A stretch of DNA of 64,000 bases from Cymbidium sinense. Its lineage: Eukaryota; Streptophyta; Magnoliopsida; Asparagales; Orchidaceae. This document shows positions 10,621 through 20,719 of the stretch, piece after piece. A model generated the notes under the pieces. That model searched no databases, had not been told where the DNA came from, and was given only the letters and a program-made list of their open reading frames with translations. Location of the stretch: contig CM038216.1 in assembly GCA_021442155.1 (NCBI GenBank), forward strand, positions 89,825,666 to 89,889,665, given 5' to 3'. Position 1 is the first letter of the stretch. Each line of letters starts with the position of its first letter. The translations under genes were made by a program, and so were the position numbers.

Positions 10621-12774
10621 TGAGTAACTACCATTCCCTCTATAAAGTTCCAACCTGTAAAAGAAATTTGCAAAACACTACAAATAAAAAAAGTTATAGC
10701 TACAAAAGATAAAGATAAAGAGAGAAAAAAGAGAGAGCTAAGAAAGAGAAGGCTCATGTTGGCATAATGAGCCTCATGTTCAATCCGATCAATTTTGATC
10801 ATAACAAATGAATGCTTCGATGTTCTAATGTATGTTTTATTTGTTTCAGATATATTAATTGCTAATACATATCCAATACATCTCACAATATGTTTGAGGA
10901 AATTGTCAGGATAGAAGAATAAAAGATAGATCAAAATGGATAATGTGAAGCTCAAGATACAATATTGTAGGTTATATGCATTTATAACAATCTTAGAAAT
11001 TCATATGAGTTTATTGGCATGAATCAATTTACTCACAACTTAACATATTATTTTTATTTATTTTAAATAAGGATATTGTGGTTAATTTATATAAGTCTCT
11101 ATCTAATTAAAATTCAATTTTATGTTTCATACGTAGCATTTTAATTGTCAAAATAATAAATGATAATAAAGTATGACTATTAAGTGTAATTAGTTTATAT
11201 ACTTAATATAATTAAATATTTTAATATAATTTTAAGCTTATATGATAACTAACATATGTATGATTATATATAAATTATATCATAATATTTAAATGTCATA
11301 TTTCAAAATTAACAAAAATATGTAGAATTTTGTATTTTAGCCAAAGTCATTTTATAATCAAGAAATTTATATCTAATTTCATCTCCAACGGATTCATTGG
11401 ATTTTTTTCCTTTAATTTGATAGGTTACATGGCCCATGTTTTATTACAATTGAATTTAATATGACTTTTCAAACATTAGCTGATTTTATTAATGAATGCA
11501 TGCTACATGCTTTGAATATATTAAGAGTCATATTTGATTATTTTTTACTTGCCCATGTGAAAAGCCAAATTTTGGTTGTTTAAATTTAATATTTATTTAA
11601 TATAAATTATATTTTTATTGAATATTAAATTATTATATGATAAAATAATGTTAGAATAATATATTTTTTGAAATAATTCAAAAAGATCTTCTTGCTTATA
11701 CATAACCCTCATTTTCTTCATAAAAGTATTCCTCATTCAAATTCAAAATCCCTCCAGCAAATCTAAGAGAAAATTTCTTAGATTTTCTTCCAAGTGTTCT
11801 CTAAATATTGTAAGATCAAATCCTTGATTTGGAAGTTTCAACATCTTCAATTAAGCAAACTTTCTCAAATTACTTGAGTTTGTTTTCTGGATCTTAATCC
11901 CTTTTTAGTTGTTCATACTATTTTCACCATTTATTTATTCTTTCCAATTTATACTTTTTGGTGGATTAGTCTTTGGACATCAAAGTCTAAGTTTTTCACA
12001 TCAAAGTTTCCTCAATAATTTTTTTGTGAAAAACTCTTGTGATAGTTTGTAGGATTTATTTCAACTTGTTGAAATTTTTTTCTTCCTATAAATTTCTTTT
12101 CATTTCTTGAAATATTTCTTCATTAGTCTTATTTGAAAGATTATTTATTCTTAGATCTATTTTAGAAGTATAATTTAAGCATTTCAAATTAATTCATTGT
12201 GCTGAAATTATTTTCATATTTGCTAGATCTCTATTTTTAATTAAAATCTTACTAATTTAGTTAAATATATCATATACTAATTTTATTTAAGTATTTTGTA
12301 ATTAGTTTCATTAATTAAAAGCTACATTTTGGTTAAAATAAAATAAATTATTGCTGGAATTTTAGAGTATATGCTAGATCTATTATAAATCAAGTTTCTT
12401 TATCAAAATAAAAATTTATAAAAAATTAAATTATTTAATTTATCACTTATCATTTTATTTCAACTAATATCATTTATTTTAAAAATTTTATCTTGCTGAA
12501 ATTTAGTAAAGCATGTTGTTTTCATTATTTAATAATGAAGAAAAAGGAAGTTTAGTAGAAAGTTAATCTTTCTTACACTATTATATACATACTAGTTATA
12601 GTTTCTCTTAAACTTAAAATTATTCCTGAAATTTAATTTATTGCACAGACTATTGTGAATTTATTTTGAAATCATTTTATATTAATCTACAAATTGTAAT
12701 AACATAAACATATTAGTAAGATCACTTTAAGATTTTTATTTAATATTTTTTATCAAAATTAAGTGGACATTCTA
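10621..12774. other. AT-rich spacer, no recognised gene
   Basis: No reading frame with family resemblance was found on either strand. The part from about 11700 to 12600 resembles the U-rich leader or LTR of plant retroelements in texture, with many short TTTC, CTTC and TTGAAA words, but no defined LTR ends, primer-binding site or domain was found. Confidence 0.6.
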
Positions 12775-12921
12775 TCTTGCCAAATTAGTAAGTTGTAAAG
12801 TGGTCATTTATAAGTTGTGAGATCACTTTTTGAAGTGGATAGTTTGGTATATTTGTGATAGATATATTTTATCAGAATTTATTATATTGAATTTCTCTTT
12901 TTGTGCTGTAAAATTTATATT

Positions 12922-13003
12922 GGGGTTATACTTGCCCCTTTGTAGGAGAGTACATATTATTGTAGGGGTTGTGCTCGCCCAGTTATACGAGAGTACTATT
13001 TGT
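12922..13003 (+). repeat. Two direct copies of a 43-bp unit
   Basis: The words GGGGTTATACTTGCCC...GGAGAGTAC and GGGGTTGTGCTCGCCC...CGAGAGTAC begin 43 bases apart. They lie inside the LTR-like fragment, where short internal duplications are common. Confidence 0.7.
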
Positions 13004-13027
13004 GAGCTATTTTTTATTTATTGGATT

Positions 13028-13047
13028 CCTAGCCAAGGTTGGCTAGG
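13028..13047. repeat. Perfect 9-bp inverted repeat
   Basis: CCTAGCCAA and TTGGCTAGG are exact complements separated by GG, giving a potential hairpin directly before the GGACGTAGGC word of the LTR-like fragment. Confidence 0.8.
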
Positions 13048-13165
13048 CATGGACGTAGGCTAGTTTTGGGGTTTTGCCAAACCACATAAAAATTGAATTA
13101 ATGCTATGGGCAGTATTCATTCTTCATTATTCATGTCTTTATTTCTTTCCTTCGATTTAATTTGC

Positions 13166-13919
13166 TCCATTTTAAAGACATCACATGGCCTCCTAGGATA
13201 GAGCCTTCTAGCTAATGCTCACCTTATCCCCATAGCACTAATCCTAATTTCTAATTGTAAAATTACATTAATAATAAGAAAAGGAAATCAAATTGCACCT
13301 ACAAAATAGAGGTTAGTTAAACATACATATAATTTTAAGTAGTTATATCAATTAGGAGTTAGCACTTTACACATGGGTAACCAAGCCCCCCCTATCTTGG
13401 ATTATGCTTAGGGGCTTAAGAAACCTGTAAAGAGAGCATTCATATTTATTTTTAGGTGGCCCCTTAAACATAATCCCCTATAAAAAATATGATAAGCCTA
13501 ATCACGACCTACCATCCAGTCTACGAGGCATACACCCTAACATCCAGTTTACAACAATACATCACAAACCAAAATATACATCATACCAAACTAACATAAA
13601 GCTAGAAGTAGTGACTTAATTCTAATGTGTGTGTTAAGGCTTGTGGTATGTCTTGCTAGGCATTAGAGTTGTAGTTCTCTAAGTTTAGAAAGATTTAATT
13701 TAACATGAAGGGTTAGTTTCACATAATGTCATTTAATTGATTTAAGAATTTTAATTTATGTTTTCTATTATTTCATTTGATTACACTTAACAACTAAGTG
13801 TTATGAAAAGGAGAAAATATGATTGGCCTCTTTCATCCCTACCTTAAGCCAATTTCTAAAGCATGTAAATTTAATTTAGTTCTCTTTAGTGAATGGCTTA
13901 TTATACATTTTAACTTAAT
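13166..13919. other. Spacer, nothing recognised
   Basis: Mixed AT-rich sequence with a few GC-richer patches near 13380-13560. No reading frame, repeat or RNA gene was recognised. Confidence 0.5.
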
Positions 13920-14850
13920 CCTAAGTTTAGGCTCACATCCCCGGAATGTCCAGATTAAATATACCCACTATTCTTGAATACACATGAATGCACAAATGAC
14001 TACAAGAATAGAAAATCATGCACAAGTTGTATTTCTTTCAATTGAATTTTTTATACAAGTGAGCTAATGCTGAAAAAGAATTTTCATTCATTAGCTAAAT
14101 GCATATACAAGTGTATAAAAGTTTTAAGTGAATTCTTCGCCATTGTTAAACTAGGGGAGTGAGGTAAAAACCTCGTTAGGGCTACTTAAAGCCTTGCTGG
14201 AATCCGTGACTAGATATACCCACTATTCTTGAATACACATGAATGTACAAGTGACTACAAGAATGGAAAATCTTGCAAAAGTTGTATTTCTTACAATTGA
14301 ATTATTTATACATATGAGCTAAAGTTGAAAAGGAGATGTTCATTCATTAGCTAAATGTACATACAAGTGTATAAAAGTTTTAAGTGGATACTTCGCCATT
14401 GTTAAACTAGGGGAGTAAGGTAAAGACCTCCTTGGGGCTACTTAAAGCCTTGCATCCCAGAATGTCAAGAGTAGACATACCTACTATTCTTGAATACACA
14501 TGAATGTACAAGTGACTACATGCATTGAAAATCATGCAAAAGTAACATTTCTTTCAATTAAATTATTTATGCATGTGAGCTAATGTTGAAAAAGAGATTT
14601 TCATTCATTTCCTAAATGCACATACAAATATTTAAAAGTTTTAAGCGGATACTTCACCATTGTTATACCAGGGGAGTGAGGTAAAGACCTCCTTGGGGCT
14701 CCTTCAAGCCTTAAGTCTCTGGAATGTCCAGACTGGATATATCCACTATTCTTCAATACACATGAATGTACAAGTGACTACAAAAAGGAAAATCATGCAG
14801 AAGTTATACATCTTTCAATTGAATTATTTATATGTGAGCTAAAGTTCTAT
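13920..14850 (+). repeat. Tandem repeat, ~260 bp unit, about 3.5 copies
   Basis: The word CACTATTCTTGAATACACAT or a close variant recurs at 13966, 14221, 14482 and 14744, giving periods of 255, 261 and 262 bases. Each full unit also carries GGGGAGTGAGGTAAAGACCT and CTACTTAAAGCCTTG-like words, and an ATTCATTAGCTAAATGCA-like word. Units differ by scattered substitutions. The last copy ends within a few dozen bases after TATGTGAGCTAAAG. No coding potential was seen, and nothing like this unit occurs elsewhere in the window. Confidence 0.9.
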
Positions 14851-16645
14851 CTAAATTATATCATAGAAGTACATGGGAATGAATTCGAACAAATATTATG
14901 TGCTTTTCAAATGGACTATACACTTGTTAACATTCAAACTTTATGTAAATCCATATAGACTAAAGAAAGAGAACTCCATATCACATGTTCTAAGCCATAA
15001 GCACATGCAAGCTTATAAATATTAATAACTTTTATCTCTCCAATTAAAAATAACTTTGATTTAATAGTGATAATAGCCACACTTATATTAAATTTAATCA
15101 ACACATGCAATCTTGACATAAAGGGAACCATTTGCTTTAGATAATTCTGCAAATAATGAATGCATGAATAAAATGACATACAACATTTAAAATGATTGGA
15201 GAGGAATAACTAAACATAAACACATGATTTTGTTTAATTAAAATAATTCCTAAGGACAATCATATAAAATAAAAATATTTCAAGTGAACCAAAGTTTCTT
15301 ATGTCACTTTTAACTTTTATGTTTAGATTTGATTTAATGAAATGAAGGAAAGTTTGCTGATCTTAACCCATTCCCATGTTTGTGAATTAAGTTGGTTTAA
15401 TAAAATGTAATTAAGTGGGTTTTAAGGATTAATTAGGTTGTAATATGCATTAAATCTACTAATTAACCCTTACATATGTTACCTTAAAGTAATTAATTAA
15501 ATAATTATGAGCCAACTTGATATGCATGGAAAATAACTTGCAATGATCCTGAGAAATGAAAGGGCCTAATGCAATTATCTCATAACTACTGATTAATTAG
15601 ATTAAGAAACTTAATTAATTACTTTTATGATTTTCCAACACATATGGGTAAATCATAATTTCATTAACTCTCTTTAGATTATTAAACACCCATGAATTAA
15701 TTAATGAAGATCAGATATGATTGTAATTTTACTTTGATTAATGAAATAATTAATTAATTAATCAATTTATCTTACTTAAATTGCCAAATTGATTAATTAT
15801 CCTCCAAATGAAATGGATTTAATGAATGGGTTGGGAAAGAGGTCCCAATCCTATTCCATAAATTCCCTCTTTTAATGAAATAAATTAGAGGAAACAATTA
15901 GGAAAGAACTCCAAATCATTTTCCTCCAATATTTTATATGAATAACTAATCAAATAAATCTTAGCAAATTGTAATTAATATTTAAATTAATTATAAAAAA
16001 GAATATGTCTCATAACTAAATTTTCTTTTTGACTTTTAAGATCAACATATAAAAATTAGGGATTGAATTGATTTTTATAATTGACATTAATAAATTATGT
16101 TCAAACAACTTTTTATATAGGATTATAATATTTATAATGTTATTGGTTTCATTAAATTTTTTATTCAGAGTTTTACTTAAAATTTATAATAATTTAATTT
16201 GTACATTTTTTGGATTTTGTTTTATCACATATTATTTTTTTCTCTTTTTATTCTAAAGATTGATTAACTCCTTTTTTTTAGATCTGATTGAATTTAACAA
16301 TAAATAAAATATTAGATTAATGATGATAATTTGACCAAAGATCAAATGGCCCACAAGTTAATCATGGCATGATAGGTGCAATCAAATCACTATGCCATTC
16401 GGCCTAATCAAAACTATTCACTTCAAACACATAAAATGAATAGTCTTACTTTTGTCTCTTAACTATTGCTAAAAAGATTAAAAAGTAAAGTGCACGGGCT
16501 ATAAGGGTTGGATCCTAACGATGCTTACATTCAGCACATAAAACATGAGATCCCTAAGGTTTTCTAAGCATTTAAGAATTACACCTCACCAGAACTAATG
16601 TCTGGTGGATTCTGACCAAGAGGTGGCTTCATTTGGAAGAAATAA
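14851..16645. other. AT-rich spacer, no recognised gene
   Basis: Strongly AT-rich DNA with many TTAATTAAT words around 15480-15790. No frame resembles a known family and no structural RNA was recognised. Confidence 0.6.
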
Positions 16646-16648
16646 AGC

Positions 16649-16654
16649 TTTATT
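16649..16654 (-). promoter_or_regulatory. Putative AATAAA polyadenylation signal of the PDF1A relic
   Basis: On the minus strand AATAAA lies about 16 bases after the TGA that closes the peptide deformylase frame (stop at 16672-16670). Position fits a fossil 3' end, but AATAAA is frequent in such AT-rich DNA. Confidence 0.35.
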
Positions 16655-16669
16655 GAGGAGCTTGTTGGG

Positions 16670-17620
16670 TCAAATCTTTCGCTTCCGCCTTACTTGCTCA
16701 TAGACACTTGGCTTTGGGCATCCTACTTGAAGAGGCAAATCTAGATTCTCGATCTTTCTGAATGTTCTTGGAACAATCTTGTCCACATATATAGTCCCAT
16801 TCATATGATCAAACTCTTGCTGTAATATGTGAGCCATCCATCCAGAAGCAATAATTTTGATAGGTTGACCAAAATGATCATGACCTATCATCTCCACCTG
16901 CAGATGTCACTCTTCCATAGCTCTAAATCCATCAATGCTCAAACATCTTTTAAATAACAAAGCTATTTTGCTTCCCTTCTTTTGAAGCTTTGGATTAATT
17001 ATTACCAGTAGATCAAAAGGTCGATGGTCTTGTGCATCAGTTTCACTCTTACAAGTGTAGCTAATGCATTCTTTTGTGTCTTCAAGAATAATAATCTCCT
17101 TCTAGATTATATATATGATGTGTTAGGACATTGAGAACAATAGGTTCAAAAGCCTCTAGAAGTTGAGCATACCACTATGGATCATTAAAGGAATCTCCAG
17201 ATGCTACCAGTAGTGCCTTTGATTTGGAATTTATGTACATATAATTGAGGATGGCTCCCAAGGAAATCAAAGCCCTGACATACTGTTCTACATCAATACT
17301 TGCACTGATTCCATGTCCACTCAGCTCATTTCCCTCAAAGGAATTTCAATCTATGGAGAAGCGAGGTTGACGTCAGGGGCCTTTCGTATGATCGCAATCA
17401 TGTCATCTATGATCTTCTGGATCTCCTCCACGAAGACCTCAACGGTGGGCTCGTGGAGGAGTGGATCACCAACCTTGATAATTTTAGGTAGGGATTCTTT
17501 CTTCACGCTGATTCTAGAGATCCATCTGCTGGATACCTTCGAAGGGGTTCTTCTGCAACCAGCAATGTAATGGGAGAAGCAATGAAGAATGAGTCCGACT
17601 CATGGGCCTGGAAAGTCATG
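16670..17620 (-). pseudogene. PDF1A: Peptide deformylase 1A pseudogene split by a GH79 fragment
   Basis: PDF1A removes the N-formyl group from new organelle proteins. On the minus strand a possible start ATG at 17620 leads, after a frame shift, to SLPKIIKVGDPLLHEP (near 17490), IQKIIDDMIAIIRKAP and the motif-1 region, where GVGLAAPQ has become DVNLASP-stop. The frame reaches IPLR at about 17333 and is interrupted. It resumes at about 17097 with [43 protein letters not shown] (motif 2, EGCLS altered to KRCLS), a stop, then [18 protein letters not shown] (motif 3, metal-binding HExxH altered to QExxH) and [19 protein letters not shown]. Loss of a metal ligand, stops, a frame shift and the insert make it non-functional. 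Apart from the insert the PDF parts are continuous, suggesting an intronless (retroposed) copy or a captured transcript. Confidence 0.88.
17100..17333 (-). pseudogene. Heparanase-like (GH79) fragment inside the PDF1A relic
   Basis: The minus-strand frame reads GNELSGHGISASIDVEQY, then NSKSKALLVASGDSF, and after one stop WYAQLLEAFEPIVLNVLT and HHIYNLEG. These match consecutive parts of plant heparanase-like proteins (GH79 beta-glucuronidases of the cell wall): the G-N-E-L-S segment carrying the general acid/base Glu, and the THHIYNLG segment. About 78 codons are present, roughly what a single internal exon could supply. It sits exactly between PLR and (E)III-LED of the deformylase. One in-frame TAG and the lack of the remaining barrel make it non-functional. 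Confidence 0.85.
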
Positions 17621-18130
17621 GTCTTTATGAAAAAGGATGGAGGCATAGAGGGAGTGTTCGTTGGTGGTTAGGCTATGCGAGTGGCATGGTTCGGTCGATC
17701 AATAGAAAATTCATGGGATGTCTTATGTTCTTTCTATAGGAAGCCAGATTTATGGGGGCTAGTTGGGATCAAGGAAGTCCTAATCAGCTACCTGCTACAT
17801 GCCACTGTGTGTCTCAATTTTGGAGAAAGTAAGGGAAGAGAGGTAACTTGCTGGAGGAAGAGGGTGGCATGGATGCTGCTTGGGTCGGCTAGGCTTCACT
17901 TAGTTGAGAGGAAGAGATGGACGTGAGTGAGAGTTTGCTTTCGACTTTGCGTCCAACAAACGAGAGGTGCTAAGAGAGATTTTTATTTTTTATTTTTTTA
18001 GAGCCAGATAGGATGGGAGATCTGCTCTCAAGTGAAGTAGGAATGAGAGGGCTTCAACTTCTTTTGCTGAAGGGAGATGAGAAAAAAGATGGTTCCTTAT
18101 TTTTTTTAGTGTTTCGTGTTTTTTACTGGT

Positions 18131-18133
<3 letters not shown>
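17621..18133. other. Possible 5' flank of the PDF1A relic
   Basis: This stretch is more GC-balanced than its surroundings, with C/T-rich text on the minus strand (for example CCACCCTCTTCCTCCAGCAA) like a plant 5' UTR or transit-peptide region. I could not align it to a PDF1A N-terminus. The open frames on either strand have no family resemblance. Confidence 0.4.

Positions 18134-18163
<30 letters not shown>
18134..18163 (+). repeat. (GA)n microsatellite
   Basis: An uninterrupted GA run of about 15 units. On the minus strand it is (CT)n, which is common in plant 5' UTRs and core promoters, and it lies about 510 bases upstream of the possible PDF1A ATG. A regulatory role is conjecture. Confidence 0.9.
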
Positions 18164-18167
<4 letters not shown>

Positions 18168-18535
18168 TTGTACTTCTCCACATTCCCTCTTTTTATTTCT
18201 TTTTTGTTGCTTTTTTTATGTGTTGTCATGATCACATAAATTAGCAAGGAGTAGGTCATTTAATAGTTTTATCTTTTTCACATTTTTTTTAAAATTTGGT
18301 GAAACCTGATTTTTTTTAAATAAATGATTTTAAAAGTTTTAATTATTTTAATAGCTTTAGTAAATAATTGAATGAAAATTTATAAGTTATGTGTATAAAA
18401 TTAAATAATTTTAATTATGATTAATAATTGTTCATAATATGGATTCATATTTGATAAATTAATTATTTTGATTTAATGCTTAATATATTATATATATACC
18501 ATTTATTTTTAGTTTTTATTTTGATTTAATTCTTA
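18164..18535. other. AT-rich end of the unique spacer
   Basis: No gene or repeat was recognised. It passes into AACCTAAACCTAAAATAA-type repeats at about 18536 without a target-site duplication or other sharp boundary signal. Confidence 0.6.
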
Positions 18536-20435
18536 ATAAAAACCTAAACCTAAAATAATCAAAATAAAATAAACCTAAATCTAAACTAAAATACAGAAAA
18601 CCTAAACTTAAACCTAAAATAAACTAAACCTAATCCCTAAACTAAATAAAATAAAATAAAATAAAATAAAATCAAAACCTAAACTAAAAAATAAAACGTA
18701 AAAATAAACCTAAAATAAAACTAAAACCTAAAAAAAAATAAAACCTAAAAAAAAAGAAAAATAAAAATAAAACCTAAAAAAAATAAAATAAAATAAAATT
18801 AAACTAAAAAATAAACATAAACCTAAACCTAAACCTAAAGAATAAACTAAAGTAAAAAAAATTTAAACTAAGATAAAATAAACAAAATAAAAATATAAAA
18901 GAAATAAATAAATAAACCTAAATAAAATAAAATAAAATAAACTAAATAAAATAAATACCAATTTTTTTTTTTTTTTAAAACCATGACCCTAATTCTTAAA
19001 CCTAAACCTAGTCAAAACCAAAACCTAGCCACTGAAAAGACTGAGCCAACAGCCCAGAGCCACCTGGGCAGCCCAGGCCTAGGCCCCAGGCCTAGTGAAA
19101 AAGATAGATAAAGGCTGACCTGAGCCAGCCTGAGCCAACCACTGACTGGTGAGCCATGGCTTGTCAGCAGGCCTGGGCCACTGAGCCACTGAAAGAATAA
19201 AAAAAACATATCCAGAGCCACAAAGCTGACAAGGCCCTGAGCCCAGATCCTGGGCCTGGGCCCCTGAAACCCTGAGCCACTGGGCACTAAAGTGGGCCTG
19301 GAGCCAGGCCTGGGCACAGGCTTGCAGCCTGGGCCACAGGCCACAGGCCTGCAGCAGGCCACTGAGCCACTGACCCAGGCCCTAAACCTAGGCCAGGCTG
19401 TGGGCCTTGGGCCCTACAAATCCCAGAACCTAAAACAGAGACCAAGATGTGAACCTAAAAAATGGAAATAAATAAAGAAAGCTGAGAAATGGATGAAAAA
19501 ATAAAAATAAAATAACTAAAACTAAAATAAAACCCTACTAAAATAAACTAAAATAAAAGAAATGAAAATGAAATTAAAATAAAATAAATAAACCTAAACT
19601 AAACTAAAAAAATAATAAACCTAAAATCTAAAATAAAATAAAACCTAAACATAAAAAAAATAAAAAAATAAATAAAGAAACTAAATAAAACTAAACCTAA
19701 AATAAACCTAAAAGAAAATAAAATCTAAAATCAAAAAACTAAACATTAAATTTAAAAAACTAAACATAAAACTAAATAATAAAATAAACTAAAATAAACC
19801 CACTAAACTAAAATATAAAACCTAAAATAAACTTAAAAATAAAACCTAAACCAAAAAATAAAAAATAAAGCGTAAACAAACATAAAATAAAATAAAATCT
19901 AAATATAAAAATAAAATAAAATAAAATCTAACTAGAATAAACCTAAAGTAAACTAAAATAAAAAATTAAGATAAAACTAAACTAATAAATAATAAAAAAC
20001 TAAATGAAAGGAGTTGCTAAGGATTGTAAATAAATGGCTAAAATAAATTTTGGTAAATAAACTAAACTACCTGTTTACTAGTTTGAAAAGAAAAAAACCA
20101 AACCTAGATCCTAAACCATAAAGCTAAAACATCTGCAAATCTAACTGAGCCTGATCCTGAGCCACAGGCCCTACTAAACTACAAACTCTGAGCATAAACC
20201 ATAGCCTAAACCCTAAACCCTAAACTAACTGACACTAGTAACTAACCATAAAGCTAAAACTAACTACCCTGGACTAAAGCATTCAACCTAAAATCTAAAC
20301 CATAAACCCTAAACTCTACCCAACCCTTCCCTATCCCTAAAACTAAAGCCCAAATCCCAAAACTAAACTAAAAATAAATAAATTTAAAAATAATCCTAAA
20401 CCCTAAACCTAATAAACCTAAACCTAAACCCTAAG
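18536..20435 (+). repeat. Degenerate telomere-like array, CCCTAAA orientation
   Basis: Start of the right-hand array, now with the C-rich strand on plus. It begins with C-poor units (AAAATAAAATAAACTAAA), has a GC-rich block at 19010-19450, more C-poor sequence, a boundary-motif copy at 20066-20095, then near-canonical CCCTAAA to the leader of GR-RBP copy 2. The proline/glycine-rich minus-strand frame over 19012-19362 is a by-product of the GC-rich words. Confidence 0.9.
19010..19450 (+). repeat. GC-rich variant block (CCCTGGGCC type)
   Basis: The words GCCCAGGCCTGGGCC, CTGAGCCACTGAGCC and CCTGGGCCAC are repeated irregularly, flanked on both sides by ordinary CCTAAA repeats. It is the same vocabulary, in the opposite orientation, as the left-array blocks. 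Confidence 0.75.
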
Positions 20436-20719
20436 AATGGGCGGAACTTTGACGGAAAGAACATCATCGTCAACCATGCTCAGTCTAGATCTGATGGTGG
20501 AGGCGAAGGCGGAGGCAGCGATTATCATAGTTGTGTTGGGAGATCTGTAGGCACAGGTGGATATGGAGGTAGTGGGGGTGGTAGGTTGGAGGTGGGAGGA
20601 GGCGGGAGGTTCTGACCATGGTGGTGGCAGAGGGAGAAATCGGTGATATGATTATGGATTCGCTATTCGAGTGACTAGGTTGGTTCTGATGGGAATGGGA
20701 GAAACTAAAGAATGATCGA
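20436..20719 (+). pseudogene. GR-RBP 3' fragment, copy 2
   Basis: The fragment begins directly after CCCTAAG with NGRNFDGKNIIVNHAQSRSD, the last RRM strand and linker of a plant glycine-rich RNA-binding protein. It continues in frame through a Gly-rich region (GGGEGGG, TGGYGGSGGG) to a TGA near 20610; beyond it the remaining 3' coding part is recognisable only out of frame. The 3' UTR is lost within about 20 bases after the expected stop, where CCTAAA repeats resume, so this copy is shorter than copies 3 and 7-10. Confidence 0.85.

Larger units (their letters stand above)
12775..13165 (+). mobile_element. Probable LTR fragment (Copia-like R/U5 texture)
   Basis: The segment ending in GGCATGGACGTAGGCTAG, then GCCAAACCACATAAAAATTG and a T/C-rich stretch, resembles the region of plant Copia LTRs in which a CGTGGACGTAGGC-like word precedes a GAACCACGTAAA-like word. 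No primer-binding site (TGGTATCAGAGC-like) follows and no TG...CA ends can be fixed, so it would be a truncated or solo LTR. Identification is by motif memory only. Confidence 0.45.

Noticed and set aside
10305..10955. Open frames of 104 codons (plus) and 157 codons (minus)
   Set aside because: They overlap on opposite strands, are Lys/Gln-rich or Leu/Phe-rich from base bias, and resemble no family. I kept only the possible LINE-tail reading of the left end.
12830..13063. 77-codon plus-strand frame
   Set aside because: It falls inside the LTR-like fragment across its internal 43-bp duplication, with no protein resemblance.
17675..18231. Small plus-strand frames near the deformylase relic
   Set aside because: They lie antisense to the likely 5' flank of the minus-strand pseudogene and show no domain; one includes the GA microsatellite.
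19012..19362. 116-codon Pro/Gly-rich frame on minus
   Set aside because: Produced by repeated GGCCTGGGC-type words in a GC-rich telomere-variant block; no start context, domain or conservation between blocks.
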